From NCBI GenBank assembly GCA_937922805.1, contig CALAJV010000006.1:248001-312000 (forward strand): a stretch of 64,000 bases of DNA. The letters are read 5' to 3'. This DNA comes from an uncultured Acidimicrobiales bacterium. GTDB lineage: Bacteria > Actinomycetota > Acidimicrobiia > Acidimicrobiales > SZUA-35. A model generated the notes under the pieces. The model searched no databases. It was not told the DNA's origin and saw only the letters and a program-made list of their open reading frames with translations. Position 1 is the first letter of the stretch; each line of letters opens with the position of its first letter. Below, piece by piece: positions 45,279 through 55,313 of the stretch. The translations under genes were made by a program, and so were the position numbers.

Positions 45279-46577
45279 ATGAGCGAAAAAAATACGGGCT
45301 CGACGAACTCCGTCGCTCAAACCCCCAACCTCGCTGACCGTCGACGGTTTTTCCGTTTGACCTTCCTCCTTTTTTCGCTAACAGCTGCTCTGTTTGCATT
45401 GGATCGGACGAAGGGCATGACTTCTAGCAACATCGAAGTTGGCACGCACGAGACGGCTAGAGCAACCACATCAGCACCTCAAGGCCTCAAAATCGACCAG
45501 ACCGAAATGCCGCCTAGCCAGGCTGTTGCTCCTGATGTCGAGAAAACGTCTTTGGCCGATCACCCCTTCTTGCCCCCACAATCGGCACTCCGACCGAAGG
45601 CTGGCGTTGGCGTCGGGCCGATCGATCACGGCGTAGGACCAACGATCATTAGCGAGCCGTTGTCTACCGCCGGTTCGAGTCAGACGATCGGCACCGTCAA
45701 CTTGGCGAACGTCGAATCAATCTCCCATACATGGGGCCTCGACCGAATAGATCAGCGCGATCCATCCCCCGACGGTATTTTCCGACCAACGGGTGATGGT
45801 GAAGGAGTCGATATCTACGTATTCGACACTGGGGTACGAAAGACCCACACCGAGCTAGACGATCGTGTCGTTGGCGGCGCCAGCTTTGTTCCGGGCGAAT
45901 CAGATCCATTCGATGACTGCGGCGACCATGGCACGAAAGTTGCAAGCGCCGCCGCTGGTCGGAACGTAGGTGCCGCCCCTGGCGCCAATGTGTACTCGGT
46001 GAAGACTGTTGCCTGTAATCGACAAGGCTACATAGCATGGGTGACCCAGGGTGTTGACTGGGTGTTGGCTAAACGTTCTGGCCCGTCGGTCGTGAACTTT
46101 AGCTTCGGAGTGCCGGGCTCGGAAAGGTCGGCTTATGAAGCTCAGGTTTCGCGATTGACCGCGGCCGGGATCGTTGTCGTCACCTCAGCTGGCAACGGAG
46201 GGTTCGACGCCTGCGAATTCGAACCGGCAAGCTCGCCCGCGGCAATCACCGTTGGAGCCATAGGGCAGCACGATGTTGTAGCCGACTACTCCAACACCGG
46301 CCCATGCGTTGACATCTTCGCTCCCGGGTCAGACAACCTGGTGGCTTCGGCAACCCACGATGCCGCTTTCGATACGTCTCAATCGGGCACATCGTTCGCA
46401 GCGCCGTACGTCGCTGGCGCGGCTGCCATTTATCTGGCCCAAAATCCGGAGGCCACTCCGGCGATGGTTCGTTTCCATCTACTTCAAAGCTGGGCCACAA
46501 CCGATGCACTCACTGGAGTGGAGGATTCCCCTAACCGCTTGCTGTTCATCGGGCTCACTCGACAACAGCACCGGTAG
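45279..46577 (+). CDS. Subtilisin-like S8 serine protease, membrane-anchored
   Basis: 432 residues from the ATG at 45279; the open frame upstream overlaps cdd and is not coding. A single hydrophobic segment (about 25-41) is followed by a 100-residue linker. The catalytic triad is complete: D183 (VFDTG), H217 (DHGTK) and S372 (SGTSFAAP), with N306 as the oxyanion residue. The layout is like proteinase K-type S8A enzymes but without a recognisable I9 propeptide. It probably acts outside the membrane. Confidence 0.9.
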   Translation: MSEKNTGSTNSVAQTPNLADRRRFFRLTFLLFSLTAALFALDRTKGMTSSNIEVGTHETARATTSAPQGLKIDQTEMPPSQAVAPDVEKTSLADHPFLPPQSALRPKAGVGVGPIDHGVGPTIISEPLSTAGSSQTIGTVNLANVESISHTWGLDRIDQRDPSPDGIFRPTGDGEGVDIYVFDTGVRKTHTELDDRVVGGASFVPGESDPFDDCGDHGTKVASAAAGRNVGAAPGANVYSVKTVACNRQGYIAWVTQGVDWVLAKRSGPSVVNFSFGVPGSERSAYEAQVSRLTAAGIVVVTSAGNGGFDACEFEPASSPAAITVGAIGQHDVVADYSNTGPCVDIFAPGSDNLVASATHDAAFDTSQSGTSFAAPYVAGAAAIYLAQNPEATPAMVRFHLLQSWATTDALTGVEDSPNRLLFIGLTRQQHR

Positions 46578-46638
46578 TTGCTTACCCGATCGGGTAGATC
46601 TACAGCAGTACCAGACTGGCCCGCCGGTTCTGCTCAGG

Positions 46639-47664
46639 TCATGATCCGCTACCTTGTCCACCGACACCTTGTCCACCGCGACCTTGCCCACCGGTACCTT
46701 GTCCACCGCCACCTTGTCCACCGCCACCTTGTTGGCGGTCGGAAACTTCGCCGTTCAGGCAGCGACTAACAAACGGGTATACATCCGTGATGACGTATGC
46801 GTAGGTTCCGGCAATGGTCGCGCCGTTGCACGAGTCCAGATTGCCGAGACCTTCGACATATTCCCAATCAGTGGTGTAGGTTCCGTCGGGTTCTGTCCCT
46901 TCAATCGCTACTCCCGGACGTCCCCGACCGCTTGCTACGCAGCCCGTTCCGCGGCGCGCTTCGGCTCCCAGTTCATAGCTTGACGAATAGGCGTTCGACT
47001 TTGAGTAGTACATCAGAAAGCCGTCGGCCGCGAAGCCAACGTGAACCAGATCTTCGTCGGATGCGTAGGCTTCTACTAAAAGCTCCGATATTCCGTGGTA
47101 GTGATACTTGCCAGTTGGTTGCACATGAGCGTTGTTGATGTCGAAGCCCAGGTCATAAACATCTTGTAGCGCTTCGATTCGGTACTGCTCGCCGCTATCG
47201 CAACTAACCGTCTCGGCTGTTCCCGGTTCGAACGGAACGCCGTTGACCGCCACCCCAGCGGTCTGGGCGAATCTGGCGTCGCCGACAAATGTCGGAGTAG
47301 TTGGATATTCGTAGGTCAGCTCTTGGGCGGAAATCGTGTTTGGATTTCCGCTGTTCGGAAAGTCCCCGGTCTCATGGTTCGGAACAGAGTTGCTGACAAT
47401 CGATCGGACTCCGTCTTCGACCGTTACCTGAACCGACGTTCCAAACTCACCGTCGTTTATCGTGTACGACCCGAGATAGTCCGATAATGTAGCGGTCGAC
47501 GCAGTTGGTTCTGGTGCATCGCCTTCTACGACCGATGTGACGGCAGCTGATGAATCAGCTTCGGTGGTACAGGCGGCCAGCCCGAGCCCCAGCACGGCCA
47601 GGGAACTCGGCACCATCAGCGCCGCTATCTTCAACCGGCTGGACTGTTGTGCACGCATGAGCAT
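46639..47664 (-). CDS. YHYH-domain lipoprotein with Gly/Gln repeat tail
   Basis: 341 residues. The signal peptide ends in the lipobox LGLAAC (Cys near 32). The YHYH motif lies in QPTGKYHYHGISE. Family function is unknown; it is often seen near copper-related or surface proteins. The last 30 residues are GGxGGQ repeats encoded by 15-bp DNA repeats. AAGGA lies 9 nt before a second ATG at 47658, which may be the true start. Convergent with the S8 protease. Confidence 0.82.
   Translation of the reverse strand: MLMRAQQSSRLKIAALMVPSSLAVLGLGLAACTTEADSSAAVTSVVEGDAPEPTASTATLSDYLGSYTINDGEFGTSVQVTVEDGVRSIVSNSVPNHETGDFPNSGNPNTISAQELTYEYPTTPTFVGDARFAQTAGVAVNGVPFEPGTAETVSCDSGEQYRIEALQDVYDLGFDINNAHVQPTGKYHYHGISELLVEAYASDEDLVHVGFAADGFLMYYSKSNAYSSSYELGAEARRGTGCVASGRGRPGVAIEGTEPDGTYTTDWEYVEGLGNLDSCNGATIAGTYAYVITDVYPFVSRCLNGEVSDRQQGGGGQGGGGQGTGGQGRGGQGVGGQGSGS
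46651..46732. repeat. 15-bp tandem repeats in the YHYH gene
   Basis: Five copies of about 15 bp (consensus ACCTTGTCCACCGCC, plus strand) and a partial sixth. They code for GGQGG-type repeats at the C-terminus in frame. Two adjacent copies are identical, so copy number may vary between strains. Confidence 0.9.
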
Positions 47665-47740
47665 ACATCCTTCGCATCGATACCTATTTTGGACAACAAG
47701 GCGGCCAACCTAGCCACGGTGCCAGTATCGGGAGCGAATG

Positions 47741-48475
47741 TTAGAGGCCGGTTAGGGGTTCATTGCTGTTTGACCGCGTCTGGGCGATCTGATCGAGCAG
47801 CGCCGGAAGCTCTCCAAACTTGTCGAGATGGTGCCATTTGCTAGTCAGGCCTTCTCGATCGACCTTCTCATGTCCCCAGGTCAGTTCGAAGGGAATGTGA
47901 ACACCTTGTCCTCCCAGCTCGACCACCGGCAAAACGTCGGATCGAAGGGAATTCCCGACCATCACGAACTGGTCAGGACCTACGTGACATCGATTTAGGA
48001 TCGCCGCGTATTGCTCGGGCGATTTCTCAGTCAGAATCTCGACCCGCTCAAACAAACCAGCAACCCCAGATTCTGCAATTTTTGACTCCTGATGGAACAA
48101 GTCGCCTTTGGTAATCAACACCAGACGGTAATTTGCAGTCAGTTGTATTAGCGTGTCTTCGACTTCAGGCAAAAGTTCCACAGGATGCTGGAGCATTTTC
48201 TTGCCCCACCCAACTATCTCGCTTATGGCCTCAAGCGAGATTTGGCCTTCGCTGACTGCAATTGCTGTTTCGATCATCGAAAGCGTGAAGCCTTTGACGC
48301 CATATCCGAAGACATGCAAATTCATCCGTTCTTGATCAAGTAACAGTTGCTTGGCCTCAACATCGTCAATCCAAGGGCGAACCAAATCGGTGAACTGCTT
48401 TTCAGTTACGGCGAAGTGGCTCTCGGAATGCCACAACGTATCGTCGGCATCGATTCCGACTAGCAAAGTACTCAT
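47741..48475 (-). CDS. HAD-superfamily hydrolase
   Basis: 244 residues. Motif I is GIDADDTLW with nucleophile D9 and general acid D11. Motif II is LITKG, with [10 protein letters not shown] as motif IV. The cap is a helical subdomain at about 30-100. A phosphatase of unknown substrate, cytoplasmic. Confidence 0.87.
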   Translation of the reverse strand: MSTLLVGIDADDTLWHSESHFAVTEKQFTDLVRPWIDDVEAKQLLLDQERMNLHVFGYGVKGFTLSMIETAIAVSEGQISLEAISEIVGWGKKMLQHPVELLPEVEDTLIQLTANYRLVLITKGDLFHQESKIAESGVAGLFERVEILTEKSPEQYAAILNRCHVGPDQFVMVGNSLRSDVLPVVELGGQGVHIPFELTWGHEKVDREGLTSKWHHLDKFGELPALLDQIAQTRSNSNEPLTGL

Positions 48476-48607
48476 ATCAGAGAAACAATAGCTCGTCGCC
48501 CACTGCGCGCCTGGAATGACTACGATGCTGCAAGGCAGGGTAAGCCAAAAATTCCGTCATCCTGTCGACTTTTACACTGCTTCCCGAAACGCTGCCCAAG
48601 GACCCCC

Positions 48608-49717
48608 ATGACCGTCGATCACCCCAATCAACCGGACTCCAACGACCTTGACCCTGTTCAAGTGGCGCAGATTCGCTCAGCTCCTAAGGTTCTCCTGCAT
48701 GATCATCTCGACGGTGGGATGCGCCCCCAGACCGTAATCGAGCTAGCTCAGGAGCAAGGCTACGAAGGACTGCCAACAACTGACCCGACGGATTTAGCTC
48801 GGTGGTTCACCCGTGGCGCTGATCGTCGAAACCTTGAGCTGTATCTTGAAACGTTCGCTCACACGGTTGGCGTGACTCAAACTAAGGATGGGCTGGTCCG
48901 AGCAGCCGCCGAGGCAGCAGAGGATATGGCCGCCGATGGGATCGTCTACGCTGAAGTTAGGTTTGCTCCTGAGCTCCACACCGAGCAAGGTCTAACTCTT
49001 GACGAAGTCGTGGGATCAGTTTTGGAGGGTTTCCGAATTGGTTCAAAAGACAAACCAATCACGATCGGCACGCTATGTACGGCTATGCGAACCGCAGCTC
49101 GATCTTATGAGATTGCCGAGCTCGCCATTCGCCACCGCGATGCTGGCGTTGTCGGCTTCGATATCGCTGGGGCTGAAGCTGGCCACCCACCAAGCCGCCA
49201 CCTTGATGCCTTCCAGCTGGCAATGAGGGAAAGCTTCCACATCACTATTCATGCTGGTGAGGCCTTCGGATTACCATCGATCGCGGAGGCACTTAGCTAC
49301 TGCGGGGCCGAGCGGCTCGGCCACGGGGTTCGCATCGTCGACGACATTACCTTTGACGGTGACGGCAATCCGATTCTGGGCCGGCTGGCCTCATTCGTTC
49401 AGGACCGACGGGTCCCACTCGAGATGTGTCCAACCTCAAACGTGAACACTGGAGCGGCTTCATCGATCGAGGATCACCCGATCGGGCTTCTTCGTAAACT
49501 GCGATTCCGGGTGACAGTCAACACCGACAATCGCTTAATGAGCGACGTGTCATTGTCTGACGAGTTCCTAAAACTTACTCAGGCCTTCGACTACTCCTTA
49601 GCTGACATGGAATGGCTAACCCTTAATGCCATGAAGAGTGCGTTCTGGCCGTTCGAGGAACGACTAAAGATAATTAACGAAGTCATCAAGCCCGGCTACG
49701 CCGCCCTGCGCCAATAG
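48608..49717 (+). CDS. add: Adenosine deaminase family protein
   Basis: 369 residues. The first metal site is LHDHLDGG and the substrate/metal helix contains [10 protein letters not shown] with the catalytic Glu. The distal site includes [10 protein letters not shown] and NTDNRLMSD. It is slightly longer than the average enzyme. Its role is conversion of adenosine to inosine in purine salvage. AAGGA precedes the ATG. Confidence 0.9.
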   Translation: MTVDHPNQPDSNDLDPVQVAQIRSAPKVLLHDHLDGGMRPQTVIELAQEQGYEGLPTTDPTDLARWFTRGADRRNLELYLETFAHTVGVTQTKDGLVRAAAEAAEDMAADGIVYAEVRFAPELHTEQGLTLDEVVGSVLEGFRIGSKDKPITIGTLCTAMRTAARSYEIAELAIRHRDAGVVGFDIAGAEAGHPPSRHLDAFQLAMRESFHITIHAGEAFGLPSIAEALSYCGAERLGHGVRIVDDITFDGDGNPILGRLASFVQDRRVPLEMCPTSNVNTGAASSIEDHPIGLLRKLRFRVTVNTDNRLMSDVSLSDEFLKLTQAFDYSLADMEWLTLNAMKSAFWPFEERLKIINEVIKPGYAALRQ

Positions 49718-49728
49718 CGGGTACCGCT

Positions 49729-50298
49729 CTAATTTAGGCTCGGGTCGCTTGGAAAATGGGCGTACCACGCCAGTTCGCCACCTTGGCGTTTGAGCACATG
49801 AGACCAGAGCCGCTCGGGATCGCTGGTGAAGAGGTCGTCTAAGGTCGCATCGACAATCCACCAACCTTGATTGGCTAGTTCACCTTCAAGTTGACCGGCG
49901 CCCCACAGGGCGTACCCAGCAAAGACCCGGACTTCAGAAATACCTTGAGCGGCTACTAATGCTGGCTGCTCATCGAGATCGACTGGGTGGGCGCCTAGAA
50001 CGAGGTCACCGGTGGCTCCTTGTGGCCGACCAAGAGCAATCAATGCGTCGTCATCGACTGGCCCTCCGGCGAACAGCACGCCAGGGTCTCCGCCCATATC
50101 TTCCCAATCAGGAAAGGCCTCGGACAATGGTTGGTCTGAGGGGCGGTTTAGAAAAACGCCGAGTGCCCCTTCCGATCCGTGCTCCAAGATTAGGGTTATG
50201 GCCGCCGTGAATTCAGACACATGCGGCTCAGGCGGGGCGATTAGTATCCGCCCCGCTAGCGACATCCCGATAAATGGCGCACTCGCTTCTTCCATCAT
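49729..50298 (-). CDS. YqgE/AlgH family protein
   Basis: 189 residues with GRILIAPPEP at the N-terminus, LGVFLNRPSDQPL in the middle and FAGYALWGAGQLEGEL, the standard AlgH blocks. The role of the family is not settled, with links to alginate regulation and a ribosome-related process suggested. Convergent with add, 11 bp between the stops. Confidence 0.9.
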   Translation of the reverse strand: MMEEASAPFIGMSLAGRILIAPPEPHVSEFTAAITLILEHGSEGALGVFLNRPSDQPLSEAFPDWEDMGGDPGVLFAGGPVDDDALIALGRPQGATGDLVLGAHPVDLDEQPALVAAQGISEVRVFAGYALWGAGQLEGELANQGWWIVDATLDDLFTSDPERLWSHVLKRQGGELAWYAHFPSDPSLN

Positions 50299-50612
50299 CG
50301 TTTCCTGGCAAGAATTGAACTACTCACGACCTATCCATCGGGCCGCCTGTCCGATTCCTTAACGCCGTCCTCTTTCCTGTTATCGGTCCGCACCAATGAC
50401 TCTAGGACAACAGTAAGTCCATGCCCAGACCCAACAACCTTAGACAAGCATGAGGCAGTTTTAGGATTGGCTAAACCACTGAGGTTTTACGCTCAATATT
50501 TACCCAAAGAAAAACCACAAGCAGCTACCGAAGTGGCCATCTAGGTGCCATCAACAACCTTGATCTACTACATGTAGGACGCATCAAGAGGTCGCCCGCC
50601 GTAAACTTAAGC
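50299..50612. other. Intergenic region between algH and map
   Basis: 314 bp, AT-richer than the genes. No open reading frame of note. A 10-bp palindrome CTACATGTAG at 50568-50577 is flanked by CTTGAT and ATCAAG, giving an inverted repeat over about 50559-50588. TAAACT at 50602-50607 sits 5 nt before the map ATG as a likely -10. The algH promoter should lie at the left end; I see no other feature. Confidence 0.5.
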
Positions 50613-51602
50613 ATGGGAATACTTCCGAAAGCGAATGACGCATGTTGGTGCGGCAGCGGCAAAAAGTTCAAACGATGCCACAAAGGAGCCGTTGCTCCAA
50701 TCAAGCAGGGGTCAATCTCACCGACGCGAACAATTCCTGACACGATCCCCAAACCCCCATGGGCCGATGGTGGATCGGTGGAACCCTGGGACGAACCACG
50801 GGTTAAGAGTCCTGACATTATCGAGCGAATGCGGCGCACCGGTCGAGAAGCCGCAGACACGCTGGCCTATCTTGGCACCTTGTGCCAACCGGGAGTTACT
50901 ACTGAAGAGATCGATGCCGCCTGCCATGAAATGGCGATCGAAAAGCAGAGCTACCCAAGCCCACTCGGATACCCAGGCGGCCCTAATCCGTTTCCGAAGT
51001 CTTTGTGTACGTCGATCAACGAGGTAATTTGTCACGGAATTCCGGACGACCGCCCTCTGGTTGATGGCGACATCATCAACTTGGACGTCACGCTGTTTAA
51101 AGATGGCGTACACGGCGATACCAACGCCACATTTTTTGTCGGAGAAGTAGATGAGATCTCGCGACGCCTGGTAGCGGTAACGCGAGAGTGTCTGGAACGT
51201 GGGATCGAAGCGGCCCAACCTGGCGCACCACTAAACGAAGTCGGCCGAGCAATTCAGCTCCACGCTGAAGAACAAGGTTTTGGTGTAGTTCGAGCCTTTA
51301 TCGGCCACGGCATCGGCGAGCAGTTTCACACTGATATTCAGGTTTGTCACTACTACAACCCTGACATTCAAGACATCATCGAGCCGGGAATGACATTCAC
51401 CATTGAGCCAATGATTACCGTCGGGTCGTGGCGTCACCGAATGTGGCGAGATGACTGGACAGCCGTCACCAGCGACGGAAGCCGCACTGCCCAGTTCGAG
51501 CACACACTGGTAATCAACGACGATGGGCCAGAAATCATGACCACCCCATCGGATACGTCCAATCATCCGTACTGGGCCCTAGCTCCAAGCAATGCTCAAT
51601 AG
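50613..51602 (+). CDS. map: Methionine aminopeptidase with N-terminal SEC-C zinc motif
   Basis: 329 residues. The SEC-C motif is at 11-23 (C11, C13, C22, H23), as in SecA-associated zinc domains. The type I peptidase domain holds the metal ligands: NLDVTLFKDGVHGDTN (two Asp), FIGHGIGEQFHT (His), FTIEPM (Glu) and AQFEHTLV (Glu). It removes the initiator Met from nascent proteins; the SEC-C zinc knuckle probably docks it to the ribosome, as in some bacterial enzymes. Confidence 0.93.
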   Translation: MGILPKANDACWCGSGKKFKRCHKGAVAPIKQGSISPTRTIPDTIPKPPWADGGSVEPWDEPRVKSPDIIERMRRTGREAADTLAYLGTLCQPGVTTEEIDAACHEMAIEKQSYPSPLGYPGGPNPFPKSLCTSINEVICHGIPDDRPLVDGDIINLDVTLFKDGVHGDTNATFFVGEVDEISRRLVAVTRECLERGIEAAQPGAPLNEVGRAIQLHAEEQGFGVVRAFIGHGIGEQFHTDIQVCHYYNPDIQDIIEPGMTFTIEPMITVGSWRHRMWRDDWTAVTSDGSRTAQFEHTLVINDDGPEIMTTPSDTSNHPYWALAPSNAQ

Positions 51603-51668
51603 ATCACTGGACTGGCGCACACCGCATCATCGCGTCTCGCTTCGGTCGGCTACTCAACTATCGACCGG

Positions 51669-52460
51669 CTAGACAGAAGCAACAAGATCCCACAAGCCGA
51701 GCATTCTTGAAGCCAGCGCCAGCACAACAACAACGAGAACTGGGCGAATAACTTTCTCGCCCCCTTCGATAGCGAACCGGGCTCCGGCATAGCCCCCGAC
51801 GCCCATTCCGATGCTTAGCACTAGAGCCGGAAGCCAGCGAATCTGGTCGTTATAAACGAACACTGGTACAGCAACTAGCGTGATGCATAAAATGACAATC
51901 GTCTTCATCGCGTTGGCAGTGACAAGATCAAACCCGGCCCGTGAGAGTACAAGCAGCAGGAACAGACCAACACCAGCTTGCACTGCTCCGCCATACAGCC
52001 CGACTCCGAAGAACACAGCCGATGAAACCCATAATGGCCAGACGCTTTCAGCCTGCTTCGTTTTGGGTTTCCATACAGTGAGAGCCAGAAGCGGCAGCAT
52101 CAAAAAGCCGAATATTCTCTCGAAGAGAGCATCCGGGATTCTTGAAGCAATAAGCGAGCCGACTAGGCCGCCAAACACTGCGGGAATAACCACTCGAACG
52201 GTTTCTCTGCGGTTTTCTCGATTGTGTTTGGCGTAACCATAGGCTCCGGCCATGTTCTGAATCAGAACGGCAATCCGATTCGTCCCGTTCGCTGTTGTAC
52301 CCTCCACACCGGCCAGAGAAAGTAGGGGTACTGTCAACAATGAGCCACCGCCAGCCATGGAATTTACAACTCCAGCGAAAAATCCGCCGACTAGTACTAT
52401 GACTACGTCAAGGCCCGACATTGGTACCGACCGTAGCCGGGTGTCATCCCTTATAACCAC
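51669..52460 (-). CDS. TauE/SafE-family anion permease
   Basis: 263 residues with about eight membrane segments. The signature NSMAGGGSLLTVPLL near the N-terminus and GLYGGAVQAGVGLFLL in the second half are typical. Sulfite or organosulfonate export is the family assignment. No sulfur-metabolism gene nearby. Confidence 0.9.
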   Translation of the reverse strand: MVIRDDTRLRSVPMSGLDVVIVLVGGFFAGVVNSMAGGGSLLTVPLLSLAGVEGTTANGTNRIAVLIQNMAGAYGYAKHNRENRRETVRVVIPAVFGGLVGSLIASRIPDALFERIFGFLMLPLLALTVWKPKTKQAESVWPLWVSSAVFFGVGLYGGAVQAGVGLFLLLVLSRAGFDLVTANAMKTIVILCITLVAVPVFVYNDQIRWLPALVLSIGMGVGGYAGARFAIEGGEKVIRPVLVVVVLALASRMLGLWDLVASV

Positions 52461-52578
52461 GTGGGTGCGATACTAAGGGTGTCGGTTAATCGATCACCCA
52501 ATAGAAAGCACTATTTCAGAGCACTACTAGTTCAGTACTAGAACGCCGTCAGCCGCCAACGAAACGAAAGAGAAAGTA

Positions 52579-54000
52579 ATGCGTCGAGGTCTCGCCTCAC
52601 TCTTGTTAGGACTATCACTTGTCGTGGCCTCATTCAGTTGGGCCGGCTTCACCCTTTCTCGGACTATTCTCGACCCCGGAGTTTCGGAACGACTCGCCGA
52701 TCAACTTTTGGACGACGAATCAGTCCGATCTGCGCTTACCACCCGAATGGCTGACTCACTTGAAGAGCAGCTTCCAGATGAGGTGCCGGTTCCAAGAGAA
52801 ATCGTAGAAGGTGCTGCTCAAACTGCTATTGATGATCCTCGAGTCGAGTCAGTGATTAGGGACGGCTTTGTCCAAGCTCATCAAAACGCCCTGAACGGCG
52901 AAGACGAACCCATCACGATAGAAACTTCAGCGATCGGCGAAGCTGGACGCGATGCCCTCGTTGGGGTCGATCCAGTTCTGGAGACTTTTTTGCCCTCAGC
53001 TCCCTCTATCGGGGTTGAGCTACCAACGACCGGCTTAGCTTGGATTGGCTCGGTGAAGGACTTCGTCGACCGCTACACAATCCTCGGAGCTTTTGTCGCT
53101 GCAATCGGCGCACTAATTGCTCTGCTCATAGCGAAGAAAAGAGCCGTCGTTTTCCGTCGGGTTGCGTACTGGGCTTTCGGTGCAGCTGCGTTCTGGCTAA
53201 TCATCGGGTACGGGGTCCCGTGGCTACTCAGCCTGGTCTCGCCGACGTCGTCGGCGTTCGCCTCTGCATTGGTTCGGATCTTCTTCAACGAGATGATTCG
53301 ACCGGCGATCACGATGGCAATTTTCGGTGTAATCATGTTGGTCACGAGCTTAATCTGGCCGATCTTTGCTCGGCGACGGGGCGCCAACAAGTTGCAACCA
53401 CGCCAATCGGTCATCGCTGACCTGCGAACCGATCCAAATGAAGCTCCACTGTCGCCGCCCCTAAAACCGGCAGCCGCTAGTTCCCAACCAGATGCTGCCC
53501 CGATTTTGGCCGAGACTAAGGCCGGTTGGATGTCGAAAGATCAAACTCCATCGCAGAGCCAAGCAGTCGAAGGATTATCGCACGTTAGGGTTCCGAAAAG
53601 CGGCGGTCGATCCGCATCCAACCGGTCTGCAACTGCGATGCCGTTGGATGAACCGGCCTCAACCCGACAACGGGAGAACACTGCGGTCATGTCGACTGAG
53701 GGGGCAGCCCACGGGCGCTCAGAGTCATTTGACGAACCAATAGTTGTCGAAGAGTCGAGTATTTCGGTCACTATGCCCGCCACAGATTCAGAGTCAAAGC
53801 GAGACTCACAGCCAGAATTGGCTATCGATACGCCGTCCGATGCCTCTCCTGCTGTGGCGGCCGATCCGGTTGAAAATAGCGAGCCTAATCCGGCATCCTC
53901 TGGGCCAAGATGGGTCGAGGGTCGCGGCTACTCTGACGATGATCGGGTCTCGCCGTTCATCAAGCCATCAGAGGAAATTGATCTGAAGGATATTCTGTAA
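52579..54000 (+). CDS. Membrane protein with a long cytoplasmic tail
   Basis: 473 residues. A first hydrophobic segment (about 7-28) is followed by a soluble domain (to about 165), then three hydrophobic segments at about 170-275. The last 190 residues are Ser/Pro/acidic and probably disordered, ending in RWVEGRGYSDDDRVSPFIKP. The family is widespread in actinobacteria, and its role is unknown. AAAGAGAAAG precedes the ATG. Confidence 0.75.
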   Translation: MRRGLASLLLGLSLVVASFSWAGFTLSRTILDPGVSERLADQLLDDESVRSALTTRMADSLEEQLPDEVPVPREIVEGAAQTAIDDPRVESVIRDGFVQAHQNALNGEDEPITIETSAIGEAGRDALVGVDPVLETFLPSAPSIGVELPTTGLAWIGSVKDFVDRYTILGAFVAAIGALIALLIAKKRAVVFRRVAYWAFGAAAFWLIIGYGVPWLLSLVSPTSSAFASALVRIFFNEMIRPAITMAIFGVIMLVTSLIWPIFARRRGANKLQPRQSVIADLRTDPNEAPLSPPLKPAAASSQPDAAPILAETKAGWMSKDQTPSQSQAVEGLSHVRVPKSGGRSASNRSATAMPLDEPASTRQRENTAVMSTEGAAHGRSESFDEPIVVEESSISVTMPATDSESKRDSQPELAIDTPSDASPAVAADPVENSEPNPASSGPRWVEGRGYSDDDRVSPFIKPSEEIDLKDIL

Positions 54001-54025
54001 GCGAGCGGACTGTCGGCCAGGGTCG

Positions 54026-54853
54026 CTACTGGCTGGTGAGCTGGTCATCCATCCAGTCCGCAACTTCAGTCATTACTTCAATTTGCTCTGGTTCATTGAA
54101 ACACTCGTGTCGAAGCCCGTTCCAGCTCCGATAAGTGACATTGTCAAGACCAGCAAGCGGCTTGCTTGAGGCCTGAGGGACGACCTCATCCTGATCGCCA
54201 TGCAAGACGTAGGTTGGCAGGGTAATCGACTCTATTTTGTTCGATGTTTCATCCATGACGGTAAACACTTCGTTGCCAAAGCCAGCTGTGGCTCCAGCGA
54301 TCACCAAAGGATCATCGACGTAGGCTTTTTGAACTTCCACGTCACGGCTCAAGGCGATCCCATCAATTTTGGAAGGAACGAATGTTTTAGGTGCAACCCG
54401 GCCCAATATCGGGGCAGCAATTCGTTGCCATCGAGGCACTTCAGCCGACAGAGCTGGCGAACTTAGAATGGCGAAGTCAGGTTGTGGTCTGTCCGATACA
54501 AGGTAGGCGGTCACCATTAGTCCACCTAGTGAATGACCGAGAAGAAACGTTGGCTTGCCCAACGACGCTCGCTCAGCAAGACGATCTTCAATGTCGTCTA
54601 AAAATACCTCGAAGCTGTCGATGTGGGCCCGCGGCCCGCCGCTTTGACCAAAACCTCGATTGTCGAATGCGGCCACGTCGAACCCTCTGGAGGCGAAAAA
54701 GTCGGCAATGTGAAGATACCGGCCGGAGTGCTCACCAATTCCATGCACCAGCAGCAGGCTAGCTTTGCAGCCATCGACTGACCAGCGCCGTTGTAGTTGC
54801 GATGAGCCATCCCGTGCTTCTGCCAATTCGACTGTTGCCATAACCTCACCCAT
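54026..54853 (-). CDS. Alpha/beta hydrolase, monoacylglycerol lipase-like
   Basis: 275 residues. The oxyanion HG is in LLVHGIGEHSGRY, the nucleophile Ser in LGHSLGGLM, then Asp in LHGDQDEVVP and His in RHECFNEPE. This is the monoacylglycerol lipase/lysophospholipase group. The ATG at 54853 follows TAAGAT by 6 nt (leaderless); an ATG 4 codons later is an alternative. Confidence 0.9.
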   Translation of the reverse strand: MGEVMATVELAEARDGSSQLQRRWSVDGCKASLLLVHGIGEHSGRYLHIADFFASRGFDVAAFDNRGFGQSGGPRAHIDSFEVFLDDIEDRLAERASLGKPTFLLGHSLGGLMVTAYLVSDRPQPDFAILSSPALSAEVPRWQRIAAPILGRVAPKTFVPSKIDGIALSRDVEVQKAYVDDPLVIAGATAGFGNEVFTVMDETSNKIESITLPTYVLHGDQDEVVPQASSKPLAGLDNVTYRSWNGLRHECFNEPEQIEVMTEVADWMDDQLTSQ

Positions 54854-54941
54854 CTGACGATCTTATCCAGTTCCAAGGCATCAGCTCTTAGTCGACGATG
54901 GAAGTGCGTACTTTGCGATGAATCAGTGCACACTGTGAACG

Positions 54942-55313
54942 GTGAAGCAACTACCGACAGTAATCGCAGTAGCGATGGGCGGAGCATTGGGCGCTGGCTG
55001 CCGTTGGGCGCTGCTCTCAATCTTTGATACTGCGTCAGACAACGTCCTCATCTTTTTGCTTAACATTGTTGGCTCAGCTCTGCTTGGAGTTGTGGTTAGC
55101 CAACGTTCGTACCTAAGTGACAGCCAGTTTCATTTTGCTGGGGCCGGAGTTGCTGGTGGATTCACAACATTTTCAACGTTCGCAGTCGACGTAGCCAAAC
55201 TGATCGATGACGGGCAACTAGCGGCAGCCGGGGTCAACACGTTGGTTACCGCGTCAGTCGCCGTCATCTTCGCTGGTATTGGCTACCGAATCGGGCGGGA
55301 GATCCGGCGATGA
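54942..55313 (+). CDS. crcB: FluC/CrcB fluoride channel subunit, canonical
   Basis: 123 residues, four membrane segments. Carries the channel motif GGFTTFSTFAVD with the two Phe of the pore. The GTG start follows GTGAACGG without a strong ribosome-binding site. It forms a dual-topology or paired channel that exports fluoride. The last 4 bp overlap the start of a second copy. Confidence 0.9.
   Translation: MKQLPTVIAVAMGGALGAGCRWALLSIFDTASDNVLIFLLNIVGSALLGVVVSQRSYLSDSQFHFAGAGVAGGFTTFSTFAVDVAKLIDDGQLAAAGVNTLVTASVAVIFAGIGYRIGREIRR

Noticed and set aside
54854..54941. Possible fluoride riboswitch upstream of crcB
   Set aside because: The gap is only 88 bp and no fluoride-aptamer elements are visible.
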